Assembly: GCA_043802865.1 (NCBI GenBank)
Contig: JAZDKQ010000031.1
Location: 1-52,864, forward strand
Source of the DNA: JAPLXD01 sp043802865
GTDB taxonomy: Bacteria; Patescibacteriota; Minisyncoccia; Moranbacterales; UBA11712
Direction: 5' to 3'
Length of the DNA: 52,864 nucleotides
Positions 15,604 to 23,411 of the stretch are shown here, one piece after another. The notes under the pieces are model-generated. The model did not search any database, had not been told where the DNA came from, and was given only the letters and a program-made list of their open reading frames with translations. The translations under genes and the position numbers were made by a program. Numbering within the stretch: the first letter of the stretch is position 1; each line of letters begins with the position of its first letter.

Positions 15604-17520
15604 ATGCACAAAACTCTCCATATCGACATAGACGAAGAAATAACTTCCATAATCGACCGCGTCAGAAAATCCGAGGTGCGGGAAATCATAGTCGTCGCGC
15701 CGAAGAACGCTCTGCTTCTCCAGAGTATCGTTAATTTGAAATTGTTGAAAAAAGAAGCTGATCGCAGAAAAAAGCAGATAATGATCATCACGCAGGACAA
15801 GATTGGAAAAAAACTCATCGAAAAGGCGGGGATTTTAGTGCAAAGCAAAACGCCGAATGACGAATACCTTGAGGACGGACCGGCGGAAGAAGTTTATGAA
15901 TCGAAATATACAAAGGAAGCAGCCGAAATAAAACAGGAGTTGCAGGGAGAAGAAAACAAAAGAGATATAGGATCGGCTGATTTTTTCGCCGAATCTGCAA
16001 AGGAAAAAAAGCCGGAGGACTCCCAAAAAATTGCGAAAGAAGCGGCAAAAAAGCCGGAAATCAAAAAAATCGAGAAAAAAATAGCTTCTGTTCCGGTTCC
16101 GAAAACAAAAAAGATCTCTCGTCCGCGAACAAAGATGTCGGATATTGTGACGGGCCGGCCGGAACCCGAAATAAAAGAGGCTAAAGATCTGATCATACGC
16201 GAAGAAATAGTTGAAAACGAAAATGCCGCCAAGCCCTCGGATTTTTTCGTTGAACCTCCAATCGATTCAAATGTCCAGTCTTCAAAAATGAGCCAGGTTT
16301 CCATGAAAAAGGCGGAGAAGTTTTTCCGCGGATCGAGACGGATGAAAAAAGATATTGAAGTCGCCAGAGTGAACGGAAATGCAAAGAAATATTTCTTTTT
16401 TTTCGCTGGAATTTTCATTTTGTTCGCGGGACTGGCCGGCGCGTATTTTCTTCTTCCCAAAGCGACAATTGCGCTGGAACTCAAAAATCAAGGAAAATCA
16501 GCGGCTTTGGATATCACGGCTGACGCGCAAATCGGCAGTATTGACGCCGGGAAAAAAATCATACCGGCGCATCTGGAGCAAACTGATCAAGAAACAACAG
16601 GCGATTTTGATGCAACCGGCTCAAAATCCGGCGGCGCGAAAGCTTCGGGAAAAGTCGTGATATACAACGAATTCAGCCCGGAAAATCAACCGCTCGTTGC
16701 GACAACGCGCCTTGAAACAGCGGACGGAAAAATTTTTCGGATCACGAAAAATGTGGTTGTCCCGGGTGTGGTCAAAGTTGGAAACGAAACCAAGCCCGGC
16801 GCGATCGAAGTGGATGTTGTCGCGGACAAAGCCGGAGAGGACATGAACATAGACGCGACCGATTTCAGAATTTCCGGATTCAAAAACAATCAGTCGAAAT
16901 ATGAAAAATTCTATGCCAAATCAACGAAGCCGATGACTGGCGGATCTGCGGGAGAAACAAAAGTGATCACGGCGGAAGATATTACAAAAGCCAAAGAAGA
17001 AATCGCTGTTTCCGCCAAAAAAGCGGCTGTGGCAGCGCTGAAAAAAAGCCTTCCCGCCGATCGCAAGATATTTGACAACGCGGTCAATATTGAAGTCTTG
17101 TCCGCTACAACGTCGGATGTTGCCGGCGTGGAAAAAGAAAAATTTTCCGCGACGGCCAAGGTGCGAGCCAGCGTGCTTTCGATTGGGGAGTCGGGTGTGA
17201 AAGAAATTTTGAAAAATGATCTAGCCCACCAGGGAGCGAGTGAAGGCGCGATTTCTTTTGACGAACCGGTCAATTATATCTTGAGTGATTTCGATAATCA
17301 GAAAAAAACTCTGAAATTCTCGGCCAAGGCCGATGCTAATGCGCTTTCCGGCATAGATATCGAAAATTTCAAAAAAGGAATTCTCGGAAAAACCGATGAA
17401 GAAGCGCAAATATACGCCAAAAACTTCCCCGCGATCCAAAAAACAAACATTTCCTTCTGGCCGTTTTTCGTCACCCGCATTCCGATGAATGCGGGAAGAG
17501 TGAATGTCGAGGTGAAGTGA
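15604..17520 (+). CDS. Large single-pass envelope protein (CPR family, baseplate-J-like outer domain)
   Basis: 638 residues in three parts. An N-terminal cytoplasmic domain (about 1-80) reads EITSIIDRV..EIIVVAPKNALLLQSIVNLKLLKKEAD, a module I know from many CPR proteins. A charged, low-complexity linker covers about 85-255. After one membrane span (about 264-284) comes a ~350-residue extracytoplasmic beta-rich domain with KASGKVVIYNEFS and TRLETADGKIFRITKNVVVP, similar to parts annotated as baseplate J-like in these genomes. The function is unknown; linkage to an FtsA-like ATPase suggests envelope organisation. Confidence 0.65.
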   Translation: MHKTLHIDIDEEITSIIDRVRKSEVREIIVVAPKNALLLQSIVNLKLLKKEADRRKKQIMIITQDKIGKKLIEKAGILVQSKTPNDEYLEDGPAEEVYESKYTKEAAEIKQELQGEENKRDIGSADFFAESAKEKKPEDSQKIAKEAAKKPEIKKIEKKIASVPVPKTKKISRPRTKMSDIVTGRPEPEIKEAKDLIIREEIVENENAAKPSDFFVEPPIDSNVQSSKMSQVSMKKAEKFFRGSRRMKKDIEVARVNGNAKKYFFFFAGIFILFAGLAGAYFLLPKATIALELKNQGKSAALDITADAQIGSIDAGKKIIPAHLEQTDQETTGDFDATGSKSGGAKASGKVVIYNEFSPENQPLVATTRLETADGKIFRITKNVVVPGVVKVGNETKPGAIEVDVVADKAGEDMNIDATDFRISGFKNNQSKYEKFYAKSTKPMTGGSAGETKVITAEDITKAKEEIAVSAKKAAVAALKKSLPADRKIFDNAVNIEVLSATTSDVAGVEKEKFSATAKVRASVLSIGESGVKEILKNDLAHQGASEGAISFDEPVNYILSDFDNQKKTLKFSAKADANALSGIDIENFKKGILGKTDEEAQIYAKNFPAIQKTNISFWPFFVTRIPMNAGRVNVEVK

Positions 17521-17538
17521 GGAGAAAGAAAATAAATG

Positions 17539-17588
17539 GCCAAAACCGTGAAAATAGCACAATTGTCCCTGTTTTTCACGGTTTTGGC
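17539..17588. terminator. Perfect 16-bp hairpin after the envelope protein gene
   Basis: GCCAAAACCGTGAAAA (17539-17554) pairs perfectly with TTTTCACGGTTTTGGC (17573-17588) around an 18-base loop. There is no clean T-run after the stem, so it is either an atypical terminator or a boundary/regulatory palindrome. Confidence 0.6.
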
Positions 17589-17621
17589 GATAAAAGCGTG
17601 AAAAAGAAAGTGAATAGTGGT

Positions 17622-17682
17622 TGTGAATAGGGATTATAGAAGAAGGTAGGTTATCCACAGGGTAGGCTTGTGCTGATATAAT
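17622..17682 (+). promoter_or_regulatory. Promoter region with DnaA-box-like sites ahead of the DpnI cassette
   Basis: A perfect DnaA box TTATCCACA at 17651-17659 overlaps the -35 position of an extended -10 promoter, TGATATAAT, whose TATAAT is at 17677-17682. A second near-match (TGTGAATAG, one mismatch, opposite orientation) is at 17622-17630. Transcription would start about 50 bases before the methyltransferase stub. Confidence 0.5.
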
Positions 17683-17740
17683 AATAGTGATATAGTGATA
17701 GTGTTGGCAAAAAGAGACATAAGCAAAATAAAATAAAAAA

Positions 17741-17989
17741 ATGGCCAAGGACAAAAAAATATTATCAAACATAAAAGAAAATCCCTTTTTTCAAAAAGAT
17801 AATTTTGTCATATTTAAGTCTGATTGCTTGAAAATACTAGAACAACTTCCGGAAAATTCAATTGATATGATCTTCGCTGATCCGCCATACTTTCTTTCCA
17901 ACGGAGGCTTTACCTGCAAAAGTGGGAAGATGGTTAGTGTGGATAAAGGCAAGTGGGACGCGACCAATACCATAGAAAATAATTTTTAG
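17741..17989 (+). pseudogene. Truncated adenine-N6 DNA methyltransferase (DpnA/M2.DpnII-like), N-terminal stub
   Basis: 82 residues matching the start of beta-class adenine methyltransferases such as DpnA: SDCLKILEQLPENSIDMIF, the catalytic DPPY motif in FADPPYFLSNGG (about 47-58), then VSVDKGKWD. The family is about 270 residues; the SAM-binding FxGxG motif and the target-recognition part are missing. The reading frame stops at 17989, three bases before the DpnI start, and no continuation is visible in any frame. A lone N-terminal piece should be inactive. It looks like a remnant left when the DpnI gene replaced the rest. Confidence 0.8.
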
Positions 17990-17992
17990 TTT

Positions 17993-18763
17993 ATGAATTT
18001 ATTTTTCGATACGAAATTAGCCGATGATTATTCAAGCTTATCGCAAAAAATAAGGGTTTTAACGGAGAATTGGGTTGATAAGCAAGTCTATTGTCCAAAT
18101 TGTGGACATTTAGATATTGATAAATACGGAAACAATAAACCAGTTGCTGATTTTTTCTGTTCAAATTGCAAGGAAGAATACGAGTTAAAAAGTAAAAAAG
18201 TTTCTATCGGGACGAAAATAGTTGACGGTGCCTATAAGACAATGCTTGAGAGATTGCAAAGCACGAATAACCCGAATTTTTTTCTACTCAACTATAATTT
18301 ATCTGATTTTTCCGTATTGAATTTTCTTGTTATCCCAAAGCATTTTTTTGTTCCTGATATTATTGAGAAGCGTAAGGCATTATCGCAAACAGCAAGGCGT
18401 GCCGGTTGGATCGGTTGCAATATTTTATTGCAAAGTATTCCGCAAACTGGAAAAATATTTTTTGTAAAAAATCGAAGAATTGAATCAAAAGAAAACGTTG
18501 TTGCAAATTGGCAAAAAACTCTTTTTCTAAGAGATGAAAAAGAAGTAAGTGTAAAGGGTTGGCTTTTGGATACTATGAGTTGTATTGAAAAACTGGAAAG
18601 AAAAGAATTTACACTTGATGAACTTTATGCGTTTGAAAGTTTTTTAAACAAGAAGCATCCTGAAAACAAACATATAAAAGATAAAATTCGTCAGCAATTG
18701 CAAGTTCTGAGGGATAAAGGATATTTAAAGTTTATAAATCGAGGCAAATATCAATTAATATGA
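17993..18763 (+). CDS. dpnI: DpnI-type restriction endonuclease specific for methylated GATC
   Basis: 256 residues, close to the length of pneumococcal DpnI and similar along its whole length as I recall it. DpnI (type IIM) cuts GATC only when the A is methylated. The PD-(D/E)xK site is intact: D53 in KPVADF, then E64 and K66 in YELKSK. The zinc Cys pairs C34/C37 and C56/C59 are in place. ARRAGWIGCNI follows, and the C-terminal winged-helix domain, which also reads the methylated site, ends IKDKIRQQLQVLRDKGYLKF. It is AT-rich compared with flanking genes and overlaps the next ORF by 4 bases, suggesting a transferred cassette. The host should lack GATC adenine methylation. Confidence 0.95.
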   Translation: MNLFFDTKLADDYSSLSQKIRVLTENWVDKQVYCPNCGHLDIDKYGNNKPVADFFCSNCKEEYELKSKKVSIGTKIVDGAYKTMLERLQSTNNPNFFLLNYNLSDFSVLNFLVIPKHFFVPDIIEKRKALSQTARRAGWIGCNILLQSIPQTGKIFFVKNRRIESKENVVANWQKTLFLRDEKEVSVKGWLLDTMSCIEKLERKEFTLDELYAFESFLNKKHPENKHIKDKIRQQLQVLRDKGYLKFINRGKYQLI

Positions 18764-18936
18764 AACTGAAAAACTTTATAGAAAAACTCGAGGAAATTTC
18801 AAGGGAGCATGGCGAGGAATCGGAAGTTATTATGGCCGATGATATTGCAGTTATTGAGCCAGTTTTTTCAGATCAGTATGGTGGCAAAAAAGTTGTAATA
18901 ACTGATCAAAAATTAAATACAAAAAGGCTTATTTAG
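18760..18936 (+). CDS. Small protein translationally coupled to dpnI
   Basis: 58 residues; its ATG overlaps the dpnI stop codon (ATGA). It begins MKLKNFIEKLEEIS and contains EVIMADDIAVIEPVFSD and KKVVITDQ, a pattern reminiscent of small phage-type proteins. It does not look like pneumococcal DpnD as I recall it. The frame ends at 18936, but the -1 frame continues as plausible protein to 19073 (next feature). It may be a truncated form of a ~100-residue protein. Function unknown; coupling suggests a partner or regulator of DpnI. Confidence 0.55.
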   Translation: MKLKNFIEKLEEISREHGEESEVIMADDIAVIEPVFSDQYGGKKVVITDQKLNTKRLI

Positions 18937-19073
18937 TACTTTGCGGCGGCGGCTGGTCTTTAAGAAAATTTTATACTTCCGGGGAATTGGAGAAATACCT
19001 CGAATATAGAGATGTGGTATATATAATGGCTCTTGAAAATTTTATTGCAAAAGCAAATAAGGGGGAATTATAA
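18906..19073 (+). pseudogene. Likely continuation of the small dpnI-coupled ORF in the -1 frame
   Basis: This frame is open from 18906 to the TAA at 19071-19073 and reads YLVLCGGGWSLRKFY..GELEKYLEYRDVVYIMALENF, which looks like real protein, yet it has no ATG, GTG or TTG near its start. The upstream ORF reaches the sequence A-AAA-AGG at about 18920-18927, where a -1 shift would join the two frames. It is either a frameshift mutation, a sequencing error in the A-run, or programmed slippage. Confidence 0.4.
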
Positions 19074-19133
19074 TTAAACTTATTTCAAAATGACCAATGA
19101 AGCAAAACCAAAAATGAAAGGAGGTGAAAAATA

Positions 19134-19343
19134 ATGGCTAGATACAATAGAAATAGGGGAAAACCGATAACCCAAAAGGATATTCAGGCTGTTAGAATAC
19201 TCGCAAAGAAAAATACTCCAACGGGAATCATTAGTTTGGATATCGGCAGGACTGAAGATTCGGTCAGAAAAATTGCTTCGAATAATAATATTAGTCTGAA
19301 GCCCACAAATCAGAAGCCCTACAACCGCAGAAAAAGCTCGTAA
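19134..19343 (+). CDS. Small basic protein, helix-turn-helix-like
   Basis: 69 residues, strongly basic. The central part (about 15-50: TQKDIQAVRILAKKNTPTG, then GRTEDSVRKIASNN) looks like a homeodomain-type helix-turn-helix, followed by a basic tail LKPTNQKPYNRRKSS. Similar small proteins occur in CPR genomes without assigned function. It has one of the strongest Shine-Dalgarno sequences in the window (AAAGGAGGTG, 8 bases before ATG) and its own terminator. DNA binding is inferred only. Confidence 0.7.
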   Translation: MARYNRNRGKPITQKDIQAVRILAKKNTPTGIISLDIGRTEDSVRKIASNNNISLKPTNQKPYNRRKSS

Positions 19344-19382
19344 GTAATATAAAAAACAATGCGTGATTGTTACAGCTTTTTC
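19330..19382 (+). other. Structured 3' end of the small basic protein gene
   Basis: GAAAAAGCT (19330-19338) can pair with AGCTTTTTC (19374-19382), and AACAAT/ATTGTT forms a nested hairpin around GCGTG. It overlaps the last codons of the gene. Possibly a first terminator or an RNA-stability element. Confidence 0.45.
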
Positions 19383-19438
19383 GCCCAAATAGGCAGGTGG
19401 AGACGCGGATGAAAAACAGTAAAACAGCGCGAAGTTTC

Positions 19439-19466
19439 CCAGCTCGAAAGGGCTGGTTTTTGTTTC
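19439..19466 (+). terminator. Intrinsic terminator upstream of infA
   Basis: CCAGCTC (19439-19445) and GGGCTGG (19450-19456) form a 7-bp stem with a GAAA tetraloop, followed by TTTTTGTTT. It isolates the accessory cassette from the ribosomal operon. Confidence 0.85.
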
Positions 19467-19480
19467 TATATTTCAACCTA

Positions 19481-19508
19481 TTGACAAAAAATCCTGAAAG
19501 CTTATAAT
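19481..19508 (+). promoter_or_regulatory. Promoter of the infA-rpsI ribosomal operon
   Basis: TTGACA at 19481-19486 and TATAAT at 19503-19508 with a 16-base spacer, both perfect consensus. The leader to infA (19617) is about 100 bases. Confidence 0.85.
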
Positions 19509-19616
19509 AACGCTAGAGTTAAAAAACTTAAAAAGAACGATATTCAAGCCCTTGGATTGATCCGCAGACAGTGAAAAGAAGATCTTCTAATGGGGCAAAG
19601 GCCTTTGTTTTTATTT

Positions 19617-19835
19617 ATGTCAAATGACAAGGAAATAATTAAGCTGGACGGGGTGATAAGAGAAACCCTCCCAAGCACCACGTTCAAGGTGGAACTTGAA
19701 AATGGCCATGAAATTTTGGCGCATATTTCCGGCCGGATGAGAGTGAATTATATCCGCCTTCTGCCGGGAGACAGGGTTACCGTCGAAATGAGTCCTTATG
19801 ATCTCACTAAAGGGCGTATAGTAAAACGACTATGA
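19617..19835 (+). CDS. infA: Translation initiation factor IF-1
   Basis: 72 residues, the normal IF-1 length, with an S1-type OB fold: IIKLDGVIRETLPSTTFKVELENGHEILAHISGRMRVNYIRLLPGDRV. It binds the ribosomal A site during initiation. The frame is open further upstream (from 19590), but family length and the MSNDKEII start favour the ATG at 19617. It overlaps rpmJ by 4 bases. It is unusual that the gene begins the operon: secY, adk and map, which often precede it, are replaced by a promoter and the DpnI cassette. Confidence 0.95.
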   Translation: MSNDKEIIKLDGVIRETLPSTTFKVELENGHEILAHISGRMRVNYIRLLPGDRVTVEMSPYDLTKGRIVKRL

Positions 19836-19945
19836 AAGTACGAGCTTCAGTCAAAAAAATTTGTATTAAGTGCAAGATCGTTCGGCGGAAAGGCAAACTT
19901 TTTGTTATCTGCACAAACCCAAAACATAAGCAAAGACAAGGATAA
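19832..19945 (+). CDS. rpmJ: 50S ribosomal protein L36
   Basis: 37 residues, the usual L36 size, starting MKVRASVKKICIKCK. The zinc-binding set is intact: CIKC (C11, C14), a third Cys in ICTNPKH and the following His. It overlaps the infA stop by 4 bases and ends 3 bases before rpsM. Confidence 0.95.
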   Translation: MKVRASVKKICIKCKIVRRKGKLFVICTNPKHKQRQG

Positions 19946-19948
19946 AAT

Positions 19949-20338
19949 ATGGCCAGAATTGCCGGGGTAAGCATTCCCGATGACAAAAGAATAGTAATCG
20001 CTCTCACCTATATCTATGGCGTAGGTCTTTCAAGAAGCAAAGAAACGCTGGAAGCTTTGAATTTGAGCGCGGACACGCGAACCAAGGATCTCGCTGAAGC
20101 GGATGTGAATAAGCTCAAAGACTATATTGAAAAAAATTTCACAATTGAGGGTGAATTGAAGCATCAAAAGCAGATGAATATCCGGAGACTCAAAGATATT
20201 GGCTGTTATCGGGGCATTCGCCACACGAAGGGACTCACTGTCCGAGGCCAAAGGACACGGACAAATACGCGAACTGTTCGTGGAAATGTGAGAAAAACGG
20301 CCGGAAGCGGAAGGCGCAAAGCAGCGGAAAAGACATAG
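19949..20338 (+). CDS. rpsM: 30S ribosomal protein S13
   Basis: 129 residues, starting ARIAGVSIPDDKRIVIALTY. The C-terminal signature GLTVRGQRTRTNTRTVRG, which contacts the 16S rRNA head and the P-site tRNA, is complete. The basic tail GRRKAAEKT is slightly longer than in E. coli. An AAGGAT sequence 5-6 bases before the ATG serves as a modest Shine-Dalgarno. Confidence 0.95.
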   Translation: MARIAGVSIPDDKRIVIALTYIYGVGLSRSKETLEALNLSADTRTKDLAEADVNKLKDYIEKNFTIEGELKHQKQMNIRRLKDIGCYRGIRHTKGLTVRGQRTRTNTRTVRGNVRKTAGSGRRKAAEKT

Positions 20339-20379
20339 TTTAGTAGCCAGTATTTTGTATATAGTATTTAGTATTCTGT
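20339..20379 (+). repeat. AT-rich dispersed repeat filling the rpsM-rpsK gap
   Basis: The core TATTTTGTATATAGTATTT followed by AGTATT at about 20350-20375 is nearly identical to the repeat at 48911-48945. It occupies nearly all of the 41-base gap and leaves rpsK without a Shine-Dalgarno sequence. Confidence 0.65.
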
Positions 20380-20913
20380 ATGGCAAAGGAAACTATTAAA
20401 AAAGAGGATATAAAAGCTCAAAAAACTGACGAAAAATCAGAAGTTGTTGTTGTTGATAAAGTTGATAAAAAAGAAGAAAAAGGCGAATCTGTGACCGAAA
20501 AAAAAGCTGAATCAGCGGACAAAGAAAGGGCAGTCGAAGTAAAGAAGAAAAAGAAGATTCGCCGGCAAATTCTCAAGGGACAAGCGCATATTCAATGCAC
20601 ATACAATAATACCCTGGTTACTTTTTCCGATATGAGCGGGAAGGTTCTTGCCTGGTCAAGCGCCGGATCTTTGGGCTTCAAGGGAGCGAAAAAGGCTACT
20701 CCATATGCCGCGACTCAAATTGTGAATGCCGCCTCAGAAAAAGTGTCCAAATACGGCTTGAGAGAGATAGATGTTTTCGTCAAGGGAGTCGGAAGCGGTC
20801 GTGAAGCGTCGATACGGGCTTTGGTGAACAATGATTTTGACATACAGCTAATCAAGGACATTACGCCGGTTCCGCACAACGGATGCCGACCGAAAAAACC
20901 GCGAAGAGTATAA
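20380..20913 (+). CDS. rpsK: 30S ribosomal protein S11 with long charged N-terminal extension
   Basis: 177 residues against about 129 in E. coli. The S11 core starts near residue 65 (GQAHIQCTYNNTLVTFSDMSG) and is complete to the C-terminus, ending HNGCRPKKPRRV. The first ~60 residues are Lys/Glu/Val-rich low complexity with a VVVVDKVDK run and are probably disordered. No good internal start codon with a ribosome binding site is seen near residue 60, so the long form is kept. Confidence 0.92.
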   Translation: MAKETIKKEDIKAQKTDEKSEVVVVDKVDKKEEKGESVTEKKAESADKERAVEVKKKKKIRRQILKGQAHIQCTYNNTLVTFSDMSGKVLAWSSAGSLGFKGAKKATPYAATQIVNAASEKVSKYGLREIDVFVKGVGSGREASIRALVNNDFDIQLIKDITPVPHNGCRPKKPRRV

Positions 20914-20917
20914 ACAT

Positions 20918-21556
20918 ATGACCAAAATATCCGCCAAATGCAAATTGTGCCGCCGTGCCGGTGAAAAACTCTTCCTAAAGGGCGATCGTTGTGGTACGCC
21001 CAAATGCGCGATGATCCGAAAACCGACGCCTCCGGGAATGCACACGCCCAAAGGACGAAGAGTCAACAAGAGCGAATACGGCCAGCAGCTTGCGATGAAA
21101 CAGCGCATAAAGAGAATTTATGCTGTGATGGAGCGGCAATTGAGAAAATATTTTCAGGAAGTGCAAAACAAGCAAGGTACAGTTGGCGATCTTCTCATGC
21201 AAAAGCTTGAAATGCGGCTTGACAACGTGATATACAGGGCAGGACTCGCTTCCAGCCGGCGCCAAGCCCGCCAATTGGCCAGGCACGGCTCTTTTGCGAT
21301 AAATGGAAAGAATGTGAATATACCCTCTCTTGAACTGAAAATAGGCGACAAGGTGAATATCCGCGAAAACAAGCAAAGTAATGAACATTTCAAGCAGATT
21401 CTGCCTATTATAAAAGAAAAAAAAGGAATCGGACAGCCGAATTGGATTGAAATCGATCCCAAGGATATAATTTTGGAAATAAAAGGAAAGCCGACCGTAT
21501 CCGATCTGGGCAGCGGCATAGATGTTCAAATGGTGATCGAATTTTATTCGCGCTAA
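20918..21556 (+). CDS. rpsD: 30S ribosomal protein S4
   Basis: 212 residues. It carries the N-terminal zinc knuckle (C8, C11, C25, C30) of the zinc-binding S4 type, and an S4 RNA-binding domain from about 95 (EMRLDNVIYRAGLASSRRQARQLARHG). S4 nucleates 30S assembly and in many bacteria regulates this operon. The gene starts 4 bases after rpsK. Confidence 0.95.
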   Translation: MTKISAKCKLCRRAGEKLFLKGDRCGTPKCAMIRKPTPPGMHTPKGRRVNKSEYGQQLAMKQRIKRIYAVMERQLRKYFQEVQNKQGTVGDLLMQKLEMRLDNVIYRAGLASSRRQARQLARHGSFAINGKNVNIPSLELKIGDKVNIRENKQSNEHFKQILPIIKEKKGIGQPNWIEIDPKDIILEIKGKPTVSDLGSGIDVQMVIEFYSR

Positions 21557-21578
21557 ATAAATTTTTAATTTAAAAAAA

Positions 21579-22568
21579 ATGCAAAAAATAACGCTGTCTT
21601 CGCATCCCAAATACACTCAAATCGAAAAAAACATCGGAAAGATCGAAATTGACGGATGCTATCCCGGATATGGCACGACTCTCGGCAACACTCTTCGTCG
21701 GGTACTTCTTTCTTCGCTTCCGGGTACGGCGGCGACTTCAGTGAAAGTCAAGGGCATTTCGCATGAATACTCGACTATTCCCGGCGTGTTGGAAGACGCG
21801 ATCCAAATAATTCTCAATCTCAAAAAAATAAGATTCCATTCGCATAAAGACGAACCGGTGAAATTGACCCTCAAAGAAAAGGGGCTGAAAAAGATAACTG
21901 CCGGTGACATACAATGCCCTTCTGATGTGGAAGTGATCAACAAAGACGCGCTGATTGCCACCATAACGGACAAAAAAGGCGAAGTTGAGATGGAAATCGA
22001 AGTCCAAAACGGGCTCGGCTATGTTCCCGTGGAGCAGCAGATAAGAGAAACGAAAGAAATCGGCCTTATTGCGATTGACGCCGTGTTTACTCCTGTGCGA
22101 AGAGTGAATTATTCCGTTGAAAACACCCGCGTCGGAAAAAGAACTGATTTTGACAAAATTACTCTCGAGATCGAAACAGACGGTTCGATTGATCCCAGGG
22201 AAGCCTACGAAAAAGCGGTCAAGCTTATTGTTGAACAATTCGAAAATATCAAGGATTTTGAAATCGAACAAAAAGAGAAAGTTCAGCCGGAAGTTGGGAC
22301 AGCCGTGGAAGACAAGAAAAAAGCGGACGAAGCCATCGAAGAAAAAAGAGAATTTGCCAAAGAAGAGTCATTGAATACGGGCATTGAAGCTCTTTCTCTC
22401 TCAACAAGAACCATGAATGTGCTTGAAAAAGGAAAATTGAAAACAGTTTCGGATTTGATCGCTCTTAGCGAAGAACAAATAATGGATCTTGAGGGAATGG
22501 GTGGAAAAGGAATCAAGGAGATCAAAAAAGCGATCGGTAATTTCGGCCTGACTCTGAAGGCTCAATAA
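21579..22568 (+). CDS. rpoA: RNA polymerase alpha subunit
   Basis: 329 residues, full length. The N-terminal dimerisation/assembly domain has GYGTTLGNTLRRVLLSSLPG and PVRRVNYSVENTRVG. A charged linker (about 235-260) leads to a C-terminal domain with the helix-hairpin-helix (SLSTRTMNVLEKGKLKTVSDL) that contacts UP elements and activators. Position between rpsD and rplQ is the standard alpha-operon order. Confidence 0.96.
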   Translation: MQKITLSSHPKYTQIEKNIGKIEIDGCYPGYGTTLGNTLRRVLLSSLPGTAATSVKVKGISHEYSTIPGVLEDAIQIILNLKKIRFHSHKDEPVKLTLKEKGLKKITAGDIQCPSDVEVINKDALIATITDKKGEVEMEIEVQNGLGYVPVEQQIRETKEIGLIAIDAVFTPVRRVNYSVENTRVGKRTDFDKITLEIETDGSIDPREAYEKAVKLIVEQFENIKDFEIEQKEKVQPEVGTAVEDKKKADEAIEEKREFAKEESLNTGIEALSLSTRTMNVLEKGKLKTVSDLIALSEEQIMDLEGMGGKGIKEIKKAIGNFGLTLKAQ

Positions 22569-22572
22569 ACAC

Positions 22573-22959
22573 ATGAAGCACAAAAAAAGCGGTCGAAAAT
22601 TTAGCCGGGAAAAAAATCAAAGGGAAGCCATGCTCAAGATCATGCTTGGTGATTTGCTTTTGAAAAAAAGAATTACAACCACGCTAGCCAAGGCAAAAGA
22701 GCTGAAAATGATCGCGGAAAAAATCATCGGCCGGACAAAAAAACCCGAATCTTTGCGGTTTTTGAAATCAAAACTTCCGCAAAACATTGATTTGAAGACC
22801 CTTCGTGGCATTGCTTTGATCGCGGCTCCGAAGGAAAGCGGATACTTGAGAGTCATCAAAAAAGGACGACGCCTCTCTGACAGCGCGCCAATGGCCATTC
22901 TTGAGATTATTGACGAAGGCAAAAAAACTGATAAAGAATCCAATAAAGAAAAAGCATGA
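22573..22959 (+). CDS. rplQ: 50S ribosomal protein L17
   Basis: 128 residues. It starts MKHKKSGRKFSREKNQREAM and carries the typical L17 sequence LLKKRITTTLAKAKELKMIAEKII, then a Lys-rich C-terminal tail. It follows rpoA by 4 bases and overlaps rplM by 4 bases. Confidence 0.94.
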   Translation: MKHKKSGRKFSREKNQREAMLKIMLGDLLLKKRITTTLAKAKELKMIAEKIIGRTKKPESLRFLKSKLPQNIDLKTLRGIALIAAPKESGYLRVIKKGRRLSDSAPMAILEIIDEGKKTDKESNKEKA

Positions 22960-23399
22960 ACAAGAAACCAACATCAGTGGAAAAATATTATCTCTTCAAT
23001 TGTGAGGACTTCATTTTGGGGCGTATGGCGGCCAAGATCGCTTTTGTTTTGCAAGGAAAAGACAGGCCGGATTTCGCTCCGAACGTCGAGAGCGCCATCG
23101 GGATCATCGCGACAAACTCAGATAAATTAAGAGTGAGCGGCCGCAAAAAAGACGAAAAAACATACCATACATATTCAGGTTATCCCGGGGGTATAACTTC
23201 CCGAAAACTCAAAGATGTCATTGAGAGAGACTCTCGCCAAGCTGTTTGGAATGCTGTTTATGGAATGTTGCCCAAAAACAAATTAAGAGACAGGTTGATG
23301 AAAAAAATGCTTATTTGCAAGGATGAGACCCACGGCGTGGTCAATGGTGAAATCGAAAAGGTTTTTCCCGCTCCAACTGTTGATAAACAAAATAACTAG
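22956..23399 (+). CDS. rplM: 50S ribosomal protein L13
   Basis: 147 residues with the L13 signatures DFILGRMAAKIAFVLQGKDR near the N-terminus and the conserved segment YHTYSGYPGGITSRKLKDVI and AVYGMLPKNKLRDRLMKKM. It usually pairs with rpsI, as here. truA, often between rplQ and rplM in other bacteria, is absent. Confidence 0.95.
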   Translation: MNKKPTSVEKYYLFNCEDFILGRMAAKIAFVLQGKDRPDFAPNVESAIGIIATNSDKLRVSGRKKDEKTYHTYSGYPGGITSRKLKDVIERDSRQAVWNAVYGMLPKNKLRDRLMKKMLICKDETHGVVNGEIEKVFPAPTVDKQNN

Positions 23400-23411
23400 A
23401 TATTTTATCTT

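Noticed and set aside
17589..17740. Replication origin
   Set aside because: There is one perfect and one imperfect DnaA box and some AT-rich sequence, but no box cluster and no dnaA, dnaN or similar gene nearby.
19344..19440. Candidate structured non-coding RNA (SRP RNA, 6S or riboswitch) between the small basic protein gene and infA
   Set aside because: I compared it by memory with SRP RNA, c-di-GMP and other common RNA motifs and found no match; only the terminator and a hairpin can be supported.
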